This document shows, piece after piece, positions 9,501 to 15,494 of a DNA stretch of 64,000 nucleotides; within the stretch, counting starts at the first letter, position 1, and each line of letters begins with the position of its first letter. This DNA is from CAYTPI01 sp964439625 (GTDB lineage: Bacteria > Chloroflexota > Anaerolineae > Aggregatilineales > UBA3940). The stretch covers positions 62,001-126,000 of the forward strand of contig CAYTPI010000011.1 of assembly GCA_964439625.1 (NCBI GenBank). Direction: 5' to 3'. The notes below the pieces were generated by a model that was given only the letters and a program-made list of their open reading frames with translations, searched no databases and was not told where the DNA came from. A program made the position numbers and the translations under genes.

Positions 9501-10093
9501 ATTTGGACAGCCGCCGCTGCCCCAAGCAGCAGCAATACAAGGCCTTTCAGGAAGGCGTCGTAAGCAAGGCGGAAGCGAACCAACAGCCCGACCACACCAA
9601 CAACCGCAAAGACCATCTGGGCCCCACTCCAGATAATGTCCAACCAACTGCCGTTGAATAAGGCCCCGGTCGAAGCGCTGGTAAACCAATAATAGAAGGA
9701 ACCGCCAGCCCCCGCGAGCACAACCCCAGCCAAGACGCCAGCAATCGTATCTGGGATAAAATTGCGGTTAAGTAGGCGTGGGTAATCCATCGTGTAGAAG
9801 GCCCACGCTAGAGCGAGCAGTGTCAATGTATCTGCGGTGCGTTCGATAGGTGGCAGAAGGATATTACGCGGCAGGTAACCAATGAATACAGCCAGAGCAG
9901 CCAGCAGCAGCAAAATGCGACCAAGCAGCACAACGCCAATCCCAATTGTAAGGCGTGCGGTGGTAGTATCCGGTTTACGCATCCATTGACCAACCGCAAT
10001 GCCAAACGCCGCTTCAACAGCAAATAACACGATGAAATGGTACACCAGGCTACCAGGGGGCTGTGCCACTAGGCCCAGAATTTGATCAAACAC
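6527..10093 (-). CDS. Large membrane sensor histidine-kinase-like protein
   Basis: 1188 residues; GTG start with AGGGAG upstream. Order of parts: about seven membrane helices (1-235), a Pro/Asp-rich linker (240-350), a GAF domain (about 365-535), a very long Glu/Gln/Ala-rich coiled coil (about 545-930), a HisKA-like dimerisation helix (about 940-1010) and a GHKL ATPase domain (about 1050-1180) with the N box LLSNAALASP, the G1 box VEDAGGGV and the G2 region GLGDTGVSLAMSK. The usual phospho-acceptor motif H-E-L-R-T-P reads Q-E-L-R-T-P: codon CAA at 7244-7246, residue 950. So it keeps an ATP-binding fold but not the His that takes the phosphate. It might be a pseudokinase, or a member of a group that works through a partner. 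Coupled to the LysM gene. Confidence 0.88.
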   Translation of the reverse strand: MFDQILGLVAQPPGSLVYHFIVLFAVEAAFGIAVGQWMRKPDTTTARLTIGIGVVLLGRILLLLAALAVFIGYLPRNILLPPIERTADTLTLLALAWAFYTMDYPRLLNRNFIPDTIAGVLAGVVLAGAGGSFYYWFTSASTGALFNGSWLDIIWSGAQMVFAVVGVVGLLVRFRLAYDAFLKGLVLLLLGAAAAVQIIDPPLGDIALAVRIGQIIVMPMLAAVAFRHVVERLLHWDRFEPQQWNQDIIEGRTPSGVPRPALGEFAPPPAASIPQNAQARPEPVPIDQVPPPYLAEPTRRAATVPEDVGPDDDVFPTPPPDDDVIDMMAEEIPLEVLEDSGSEVRLVTDTALYQPVQASDPDVLDVVEAISLMLSTLEEREIAQEVPRAIASALRADMSVLVVVGEDMQDAGIIGGYDNIAQDYLPLAVLNLRKHPTIVESLDRLRQMRLSTQRNKREVRDIYDKLGISHIGPIYLQPLVNSDDRFGLLLVGSPYSGRNLSTKERNLFDRLGPLVAALMVNIERHQDLKLALRDKENINADQLTLLEDAATAARAELNAARAQMAEMKAYIRDLHRQLQSIPEEPTLSQGEADALRAEIAALEESLARKQAEVDELRAIAENAGIQQETLASVQQQVVQYRRQLELLEKTPSLAAPAVDELLVVNEAHQAFEKAAKTEIASLRVRLAEAEVSQQETAMIQEQLANRAREIIQLNTRLAEAEALSEALTEQINGKGGSGGLGVLQAQLKAQKSEIKLLTAELNDALALAELTPADIEARQKAERVDQEALVALEAQLAERSALIDKLQMQLQERSESIAILKSHMSSVDKSLSGLRKQLEFKTEEVEQLQESLAETRQRARDRITELQAQLDGNDPVDGVQVNEAYTRALEAELAEKAASVNLMEEQLNNARFAITQLEERLSQTNDAVSEAIAEAGQGDSHNEVIASIAQELRTPMSSIMGYTELLLKEAFGILGGYQRNFLQKVKANTERMGALLDDLIRITTEELDNLELRLQSLEVIPTIDEAVLRVANQFREKGLILRFALAENLPEIVTDRELLLQALGHLLSNAALASPIKGEVQLTVSGQFDEVPNTNAEMVETHVLHISVEDAGGGVSSDDIERVFTRQYRAEHPLIEGLGDTGVSLAMSKTMIDLLGGRIWAETQPDIGTTTFHVVLPFEPILEAHDEA

Positions 10094-10300
10094 GACAAAT
10101 GCTCCCTATCGTTCCACTCAGGGGGCAACCCATAGTGGAGCGCAATTAACTGTCAAAATTATAGCACTGAACCCTATTGTTAGCTGTCGGGCTGCGTTGC
10201 GGCGCACAATCAGTGCTGCGTTGCGGAACTGACGCGCAAACAAATATACTTGAAGCGCATTTGATCATAGTTTCAATGCTACCCGTGAAGGAGCACCCAC

Positions 10301-10987
10301 ATGAAGTATCGTGTCACTGGAAATACCCTGCAAGCGTTAGATGTTCTGTTAACCCGAAACGAATCCGTGTTTACCGAAGTCGGCGGTATGGCCTGGTACA
10401 AAGGCGATATTGATATGAAAACGAACGTAGCTGGCGGTATTTTCGGCGGCGTTCAACGCAAAATGGCTGGCGAAAGTGCTTTTGTGACGACTTACACTGC
10501 ACGCTCCGATCAGGCTGTGATCACCTTTACGCCCTCCGCCCCCGGTTCAATTGTCGCCCGCGAACTCGCTGAGGGTGAAGCAGTTATTGCCCAGCGGGAT
10601 GCCTTCATGTGTGCACAAGCGGGGGTCAAGATTAGTATTGAATTCACCCGTAATCTTGGCGCAGGCTTCTTTGGTGGTGAAGGGTTTGTCCTTCAGCGCG
10701 TAAAGGGACCAGGGGTCGCTTTCTTTGAGGTCGACGGTGAAGCGCGCGAGTTCACGCTCCCGGCAGGCGAGGTGCTGCACATCGACCCAGGGCACATCGC
10801 TATGTTTGACTCAACCGTCACCTATGGCATTGAGCGCGTTAAGGGCGTGAGTAACATGCTCTTTGGTGGCGAAGGTTTGTTTCTGGCAACCCTGAAAGGG
10901 CCAGGCCGAGTCTGGCTGCAAACCATGCCAATGACCACGTTCGTAGCTAAGATCGCCAGCCTACTGCTGCCGGATAACAACCAATGA
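10301..10987 (+). CDS. AIM24 / TIGR00266 family protein
   Basis: 228 residues, with GAAGGAG about 9 bases before the ATG. The repeated turn motifs NVAGGIFGGVQRKMAGES, NLGAGFFGGEGFVLQRVKGPG and VSNMLFGGEGLFLATLKGPG are characteristic of the AIM24 family (TIGR00266, DUF124), a trimeric beta-sandwich related to the tubby-like fold. Mitochondrial AIM24 affects cristae organisation; the bacterial role is unknown. There is no signal peptide or membrane segment. Its stop overlaps the start of the inositol monophosphatase gene (ATGA), so the two are co-translated. Confidence 0.88.
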   Translation: MKYRVTGNTLQALDVLLTRNESVFTEVGGMAWYKGDIDMKTNVAGGIFGGVQRKMAGESAFVTTYTARSDQAVITFTPSAPGSIVARELAEGEAVIAQRDAFMCAQAGVKISIEFTRNLGAGFFGGEGFVLQRVKGPGVAFFEVDGEAREFTLPAGEVLHIDPGHIAMFDSTVTYGIERVKGVSNMLFGGEGLFLATLKGPGRVWLQTMPMTTFVAKIASLLLPDNNQ

Positions 10988-11781
10988 CAGAAAACTTAGC
11001 GACCATTTTATCAACCACCAAACAGATCGCTCGCGAGGCGGGTGATCTACTACGGGAGGCGGCTCAACGCCCACGAGAAATTAGCTTGAAAGGCACCGTT
11101 GATCTCGTCACAGAAACAGATAAAGCAATCGAAGAGGTCATCGTGACCCATCTGCGTGCGGCTTATCCGGAACATGGCATTGTCGGCGAAGAAGGTACCG
11201 ATGTTAACAGTGGCTCGGAACTGCGCTGGTTTATTGATCCGATTGATGGCACCACCAACTTCGCCCACGGCTTTCCATTCTACTCGACTTCCATAGCCCT
11301 CTGTGATGCGCACGGCCCGCTGGTTGGAGTCGTCTACGATTCCACCCGCGACGAGTTATTCTCGGCTGCCCGTGCGGGTGGTTCCTATCTTAACGATCAG
11401 CCGATCCAGCCAACCACCGTTGATCATTTACTGCAAGCCTTATTGGTGACGGGCTTTCCTTACTTTCGCCAGACAGCCGATGACAACAACATTCAGGCGA
11501 CGAGTGCCTTTCTACGCAAAGCCCAAGGGATACGCAGAGCCGGAAGCGCAGCCCTAGAGCTATGCTATATCGGCTGTGGTCGCTTGGATGGCTATTGGGA
11601 AATGAGTATGAATCCTTGGGACATTGCCGCGGGGACACTTATTCTGAAAGAGGCAGGGGGCACTGTGACCGGTTATTCGGGCGATGCCACAGAAGATGTG
11701 CTCGCCAGAGACACTAATATAGTCGCTAGTAATGGCCCCTTACACGATGAACTGATAGCAATCTTAAAAACACTTTACTGA
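10984..11781 (+). CDS. suhB: Inositol-1-monophosphatase family protein
   Basis: 265 residues. The metal-dependent phosphatase signatures are complete: GEEGTDV (~66-72, Glu metal ligand), WFIDPIDGTTNFAHGFP (~82-98, the Asp-Pro-Ile-Asp-Gly-Thr site) and WDIAAGTLILKEAGG (~208-222, second Asp site). It should remove phosphate from inositol 1-phosphate or related sugar phosphates with Mg2+. Bacterial SuhB proteins may also act in rRNA antitermination, so the physiological role is open. Four-base overlap with the AIM24 gene and 28 bases ahead of the acetyltransferase gene suggest one operon. Confidence 0.92.
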   Translation: MTENLATILSTTKQIAREAGDLLREAAQRPREISLKGTVDLVTETDKAIEEVIVTHLRAAYPEHGIVGEEGTDVNSGSELRWFIDPIDGTTNFAHGFPFYSTSIALCDAHGPLVGVVYDSTRDELFSAARAGGSYLNDQPIQPTTVDHLLQALLVTGFPYFRQTADDNNIQATSAFLRKAQGIRRAGSAALELCYIGCGRLDGYWEMSMNPWDIAAGTLILKEAGGTVTGYSGDATEDVLARDTNIVASNGPLHDELIAILKTLY

Positions 11782-11809
11782 ACCGCATTAATCTGACTGA
11801 CCGAGTACC

Positions 11810-12565
11810 ATGACACTGACGACAGATGAAATAGAAGTTGTTCTACATGCAGAATTAGGGCTAAACGGCAGCCAGAATGTGTTTGCGTTGGCCCATCGCC
11901 CTGCAATTGGGCCGGTTGATGGCGGCGCGCAAGCCGTCGTTGAGGCCCTGCTGCGCGTTACGAAGACGTTGTTAATGCCTGCCTTCACTTACCAAACGCA
12001 GGTCATTCCTCAGACTGGGCCTGCGAATAATGCCATTGACTATGGTTCAGGTAGCCGCAAAAATGCTCGAGCCGAGTTTTTTCTGCCGGATATGCCTGTT
12101 CACCCAGATATCGGGAGTATTGCCGAAACACTCCGTACAACAGATGGCACCCTACGCAGCACCCATCCGATTCTGTCTTTCATCGCTCACGGCCCGGATG
12201 CCCGTAAGGTACTAGCGTCTCAAACCCGCGAAAACCCGCTAGGGCCAGTCGCCTGGTTGGAAGCCCATGAGGGCTACATTTTATTAATGGGACGTGATCA
12301 GCGGCATAATTATGCTCTACACCTCGCAGAACAGCGAGCAGGCCGCAAGCCCTACACCCGCTGGGCGTTGACAATCGACGATATCGAGCAGCTCGAAAAT
12401 ATTCCGGGATCACGAGAGGGCTTTAATCAGATTTGGTTCGACCTTCAAGAAATGACAACGGTCGCCAGCGTTGGCTTGGCACGTACCGAGTTAATTCCTT
12501 TAGGGCCAATGTTAGCCTATGCCGAAAAACGTATCCGCGAGGAACCGAATTTCTTGCTGAAATAG
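11810..12565 (+). CDS. AAC(3)-type aminoglycoside N-acetyltransferase family protein
   Basis: 251 residues. It matches the AAC(3)/YokD fold in order: GGAQAVVEALLRV (~38-50), LLMPAFTYQTQ (~55-65), the stretch VHPDIGSIAETLRT ... RSTHPILSFIAHGP (~100-132) that includes the conserved His and Ser/Phe, GYILLMGRDQRHNYALHLAE (~152-171). Members transfer acetyl from acetyl-CoA to the 3-amino group of aminoglycosides, but many chromosomal homologues act on other amines, so resistance should not be assumed. At 251 residues it is slightly short of the classic ~270. Likely third gene of the AIM24-suhB operon. Confidence 0.8.
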   Translation: MTLTTDEIEVVLHAELGLNGSQNVFALAHRPAIGPVDGGAQAVVEALLRVTKTLLMPAFTYQTQVIPQTGPANNAIDYGSGSRKNARAEFFLPDMPVHPDIGSIAETLRTTDGTLRSTHPILSFIAHGPDARKVLASQTRENPLGPVAWLEAHEGYILLMGRDQRHNYALHLAEQRAGRKPYTRWALTIDDIEQLENIPGSREGFNQIWFDLQEMTTVASVGLARTELIPLGPMLAYAEKRIREEPNFLLK

Positions 12566-12720
12566 CACCTTAAGATGCGCCACCATTTTCATTGAACTTG
12601 CATCTGTCAGTGGAGCGCAGCACGCGCCTGATTCCTGTTTTTTTGGTTGAATTACCGGCCCCACTTGCATTACAGTATGGTGTATCTTGTTACCTATAAT
12701 GCGCTACAGGAGTAATGTCG

Positions 12721-13093
12721 ATGCCTGTCCCGGTTCCCCTGAAACTTGTGGTCTCCTCTGATGGTGCCTCCCTGAAAGACCTTGACCAACTCAAGCCCGA
12801 CTTACACACAACGCTTGAGGACAACGCGATGATCGTGGCGTCGCTGACAGCCACCCGCTCGCTTGACCCGCTGATCGTCGGTCAGTTGACGCTGGGCCTA
12901 CTTCCGGTGGCAGTTGACAAACTGGTTGACTTGGTTGTGTGATTGGGTGAAGCGCAAGCCGGCCTCCACAGTGACGATTACCGTACCTAACCCACACGGA
13001 GGTGATGTCTCGGTGACGTATGACCCGGACAAACTCGGCCCTGACCAACTGAAAGTCCAGATTGCGGCTGTCTTAGCTGCTGCGGAAGGATAG
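12721..13093 (+). pseudogene. EACC1-like effector-associated component, frameshifted
   Basis: Starting at the ATG 12721 (AGGAG 8 bases upstream) the frame reads MPVPVPLKLVVSSDG and runs to a TGA at 12940-12942. If one base is dropped around 12934-12939, reading continues without interruption as CDWVKRKPASTVTITVPNP... to a TAG at 13091-13093, giving a ~123-residue product. The joined protein has the organisation I associate with EACC1 (effector-associated constant component 1): N-terminal ferredoxin-like strand and helix, a hydrophobic helix LTLGLLPVAVDKLVDLV, a short basic linker, then a C-terminal beta-rich half ending in an Ala-rich helix. EACC1 proteins occur beside caspase-like and NTPase effectors of bacterial conflict systems, and the next gene is a caspase fragment. 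A sequencing indel is the main alternative. Confidence 0.6.
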
Positions 13094-13099
13094 CCAAAC

Positions 13100-13585
13100 A
13101 TGGCGGACTATCAGCCCTTGTACGAGAAGTCATACGCACTGATTATTGGCATTGACGACTATCGTAATGTACCCAACCTGAAGACAGCACGCTTTGGGGC
13201 TGAGTTAATGGCGAAACTGCTGCAAGAGCGCTACGGCTTCGATGAGGTGCTGGAATTATACGACGATGAAGCGACCAGTGCTGACGTGCGCGATGCTTAT
13301 GCCGACTTACGTTATATGCTGGAGCCGGATGACCGGTTAGTGGTGTATTGGACCGGTCATGGTGTGGGTATTGAGGGCAATGTACGCTCGGAGGAGTGGC
13401 TGGTGCCGCATGATGCCAGCCGCGACGCTGACATGGCGCGGCTTAACCTTACAATCCTGCGCTTCAGCGATGAGGAAGTGATCACCGCGTTTACGTCCGT
13501 GCTTGAACAAATCGATACGCATTTGAGATATGGTATCGCTAGGCACTACATGGCCCCCCTGCTTCGACGTCCAGCGTCCCCCTGA
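13100..13585 (+). pseudogene. Caspase-like (peptidase C14) gene, truncated before catalytic Cys
   Basis: 161 residues with GAAGGA 9 bases before the ATG, six bases after the EACC1-like frame. Residues 1-135 are caspase-like: YALIIGIDDYRNVPNLK (first strand and loop), a helix, DDEATSADVRDAYADL, then DRLVVYWTGHGVG, whose His (residue 87) is the catalytic His. In intact members a strand with Asp-x-Cys-x-Ser-Gly, holding the nucleophile, follows within about 60-80 residues. Here homology stops near residue 140 and the frame ends in unrelated sequence that runs into a GC-rich inverted repeat. Without the Cys it cannot be an active protease. Together with the frameshifted partner this is a dead module. 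Confidence 0.75.
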
Positions 13586-13596
13586 ATTAGGGGGAC
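13576..13596. repeat. GC-rich inverted repeat at caspase truncation point
   Basis: Perfect eight-base arms GTCCCCCT (13576-13583) and AGGGGGAC (13589-13596) around GAATT. It contains the stop region of the truncated caspase frame and lies 54 bases beyond the end of rplT. It looks like a dispersed intergenic palindrome rather than a normal terminator because no T tract follows on either strand. Whether it occurs elsewhere in the genome cannot be seen here. Confidence 0.6.
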
Positions 13597-13649
13597 AGAC
13601 CGAGCATGCGGCGAGGTCAGGGGGTGGGCTTTGTTTGCTCCCTACAACG

Positions 13650-14003
13650 CTACGCGGCAGCCTTTGCCGCATCCACAATCGCCGTGAAAGCATCTGGGTC
13701 TTTCACAGCGATAGCCGCTAACACCTTGCGATCTAGCTCGATATTTGCCTTCTTCAGCATATTGATCAGTTTGCTGTAGGTCGTGCCATTCAGGCGGGCA
13801 GCAGCATTAATACGAATGATCCACAAGCGGCGTAGGTCGCGGCGACGTGCACGGCGATCTCGGTAGGCATAAGTTAGCGATTTGAGCATCGCTTCACTTG
13901 AGCGACGGTACAGCGTACCCCGCGTATTGTACTGACCCTTGGTCATCTTGATCACTTTTTTGTGACGTGCGCGTCGGGTCGTTCCAGCTTTTACTCTTGT
14001 CAT
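13650..14003 (-). CDS. rplT: 50S ribosomal protein L20
   Basis: 117 residues, the usual length. It is highly basic and shows family hallmarks: RARHKKVIKMTKGQYNTRGTLYR in the N-terminal extension, YAYRDRRARRRDLRRLWIIRINAAAR (~47-72), and LNRKVLAAIAV-type C-terminal helix (here ELDRKVLAAIAVKDPDAF). L20 binds 23S rRNA domain II early in assembly and, in many bacteria, represses its own operon by binding the mRNA leader. It is the last gene of infC-rpmI-rplT. Confidence 0.98.
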   Translation of the reverse strand: MTRVKAGTTRRARHKKVIKMTKGQYNTRGTLYRRSSEAMLKSLTYAYRDRRARRRDLRRLWIIRINAAARLNGTTYSKLINMLKKANIELDRKVLAAIAVKDPDAFTAIVDAAKAAA

Positions 14004-14032
14004 CTGATGCGTCCTTCTCTATTTAACTAAGG

Positions 14033-14323
14033 CTAAGCCTTGCTGGCGCCACGCTTACCAGCGCCACGGCTGCCGGGGCGACCGGGCTTCGTATTATGCC
14101 GGCTAAGGTAAGGGGCAAGGCGCGAAATGCGCTTGCGGGTTGCAGCTTGTTCAACTTCAACCATCGTACCAAGGTTACGACGTGCCCGCTTCGATTTATT
14201 GCGGCGCAGGTGGCTGGCAGGCCCTTTTGTCCGTACTAGCTTGCCTGATCCAGTTACCTTGAAGCGCTTGGCTGTCGCCTTATGTGTCTTGAGCTTATAC
14301 TTCTTTTTTTTCTTGCGAGCCAT
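14033..14323 (-). CDS. rpmI: 50S ribosomal protein L35
   Basis: 96 residues, longer than the usual ~65 because of extra Lys-rich N-terminal residues (ARKKKKKYK) and a Gly/Arg/Lys-rich C-terminal tail of about 20 residues (PGRPGSRGAGKRGASKA). The core is typical: THKATAKRFKVTGSGKLVR, SHLRRNKSKRARRNLG. It binds 23S rRNA in the large subunit. It lies between infC and rplT in the conserved order, with a hairpin in the infC-rpmI gap that may tune expression of the two ribosomal genes. The ATG follows an AGGAG-like site (revcomp of CTCCT near 14331). Confidence 0.96.
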   Translation of the reverse strand: MARKKKKKYKLKTHKATAKRFKVTGSGKLVRTKGPASHLRRNKSKRARRNLGTMVEVEQAATRKRISRLAPYLSRHNTKPGRPGSRGAGKRGASKA

Positions 14324-14391
14324 CTATGCTCTCCTAATATTGCGCGTCATTCAAAACCATTAACCGTTAATGATTGCTTGCCATTGCGGCA

Positions 14392-14422
14392 TCAAAAGGT
14401 CGGACGCATGTGCATCCGACCG
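14392..14422 (-). terminator. Hairpin between infC and rpmI (terminator/attenuator-like)
   Basis: On the minus strand GGTCGGA and TCCGACC (plus-strand positions 14398-14404 and 14415-14421) form a seven-base stem around a ten-base loop, followed by TTTT. It lies in the 172-base gap between infC and rpmI. It could be a partial terminator that lowers rpmI-rplT expression or a structured site for L20 autoregulation; the short T tract suggests read-through. Confidence 0.6.
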
Positions 14423-14495
14423 CCTTACTAGCCTAGCAATTGTAGCAAGAGTTAATGGCCTAAGCCAATAAATCCATTAAAATTCGTCTGTGTTG

Positions 14496-15014
14496 TTAAT
14501 CAGCGTCTTCCGGTGCAAGCACCATAAGCATGGTGCGCCCTTCCATCGAAGGGGGCTGCTCAATGACAGCAACGTCGGACAAATCATTGGCGATTTTGCC
14601 CAAACGTTCGCGGGCAATCTCTGGATACGTTATCTCACGCCCTCTGAAGCGCACTCTAACACGAACCTTCATCCCATCTTGGAGCCACTTTCGGGCGTTT
14701 TTCACTGATATACCGATATGGAAATCATCGGTTTTAGGCCGCAGGCGGATTTCTTTAATCTCCACCTTCTTCTCGTTCTTACGAGCCTGACGAGCTTTCT
14801 TCGCTTGGTTATATTGAAACTTACCATAGTCCATAATTTTGCAGACAGGCGGGTCTGCATTTGATGAGACTTCGACAAGGTCCAACCCTGCTTGAGCGGC
14901 ACGATCAAGTGCTTCGTCACGGTCAATGACTCCGAGGTTGTCACCATTTTCATCGATTAACCGTACTTGCCGCGAGCGGATATCTCGGTTCGTGCGATAG
15001 TCTGAAGTACTGAT
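14496..15014 (-). CDS. infC: Translation initiation factor IF-3, probable AUC start
   Basis: 172 residues when started at ATC (plus-strand GAT 15012-15014). Reading upstream from the conserved core, no in-frame ATG, GTG or TTG occurs between the in-frame TGA and the family N-terminus SDYRTNRDIRSRQVRLID, whereas AAGGA (15022-15026) stands seven bases before the ATC. Starting at an internal TTG (14885) would delete about 43 conserved residues. The body is standard: AGLDLVEVSSNADPPVCKIMDYGKF, the Lys-rich linker QAKKARQARKNEKKVEIKEIRL, and the C-terminal 30S-binding domain. IF-3 rejects non-canonical start codons, so such a start gives autoregulation, as known for E. coli infC (AUU). Confidence 0.93.
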   Translation of the reverse strand: MSTSDYRTNRDIRSRQVRLIDENGDNLGVIDRDEALDRAAQAGLDLVEVSSNADPPVCKIMDYGKFQYNQAKKARQARKNEKKVEIKEIRLRPKTDDFHIGISVKNARKWLQDGMKVRVRVRFRGREITYPEIARERLGKIANDLSDVAVIEQPPSMEGRTMLMVLAPEDAD

Positions 15015-15026
15015 TGCTATGTCCTT
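15012..15026 (-). promoter_or_regulatory. infC ribosome site with AUC start codon
   Basis: On the minus strand AAGGA is followed by seven bases and ATC, the first codon of the conserved IF-3 reading frame. An ATA lies one base after AAGGA, too close to serve well. This is the site where IF-3 would discriminate against its own mRNA. Confidence 0.75.
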
Positions 15027-15494
15027 AAGTCGAGCGCTTCAACAAGAGTTTAATTAAGAGCCTTTCCATAAATTCGCTATGCTCATTTTGGAACGGGCTT
15101 GAATTAGATACTAAAGGGATTCTACCATAGTGCGCAATTCAGCGTCAAGATAGGATGCAGAAATTTAGTTGATGCGAGCACAATCCCTTGTGCATGAAAT
15201 TGCAATTTGTAGTATTATTACAACATATCACCCTAAGAAACGTATTAGATACAGGGTTAATCCTCAGGCGGGATGTGTATTCATTTGGGCCACCAACCAG
15301 AATACAAAGCCGCATTATAATACGTCTGCCATTAGCCTAAGCAGACTTTTTTGACAGCCTTTTAGATTGACCGGCAAAATCACTCACTGTGCACTGAATG
15401 GCCTATTCCTGCACATTCTAAAGTGATCATATCTACATATATAAGATGTTGATGTAACTGCACATTAATCCTTAGAGAGGACACTTAGAGATCG
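15015..15494. other. Divergent intergenic region infC / ftsK
   Basis: 480 bases, A/T-rich. It should carry the infC operon promoter (minus) and the ftsK promoter (plus). Visible elements: a short inverted repeat GCACAA-TCCC-TTGTGC near 15177-15192, another TTGTA...TACAA near 15208-15224, a TATAAT near 15315, and TTGACA near 15350 with no good -10 at 17 bases. None is strong enough to name a promoter. No convincing ORF or RNA gene was seen. Confidence 0.4.

Noticed and set aside
11810..12565. Antibiotic resistance gene
   Set aside because: Sequence is AAC(3)-like, but such folds are common in chromosomes, and its operon context (AIM24, inositol phosphatase) gives no sign of a resistance cassette.
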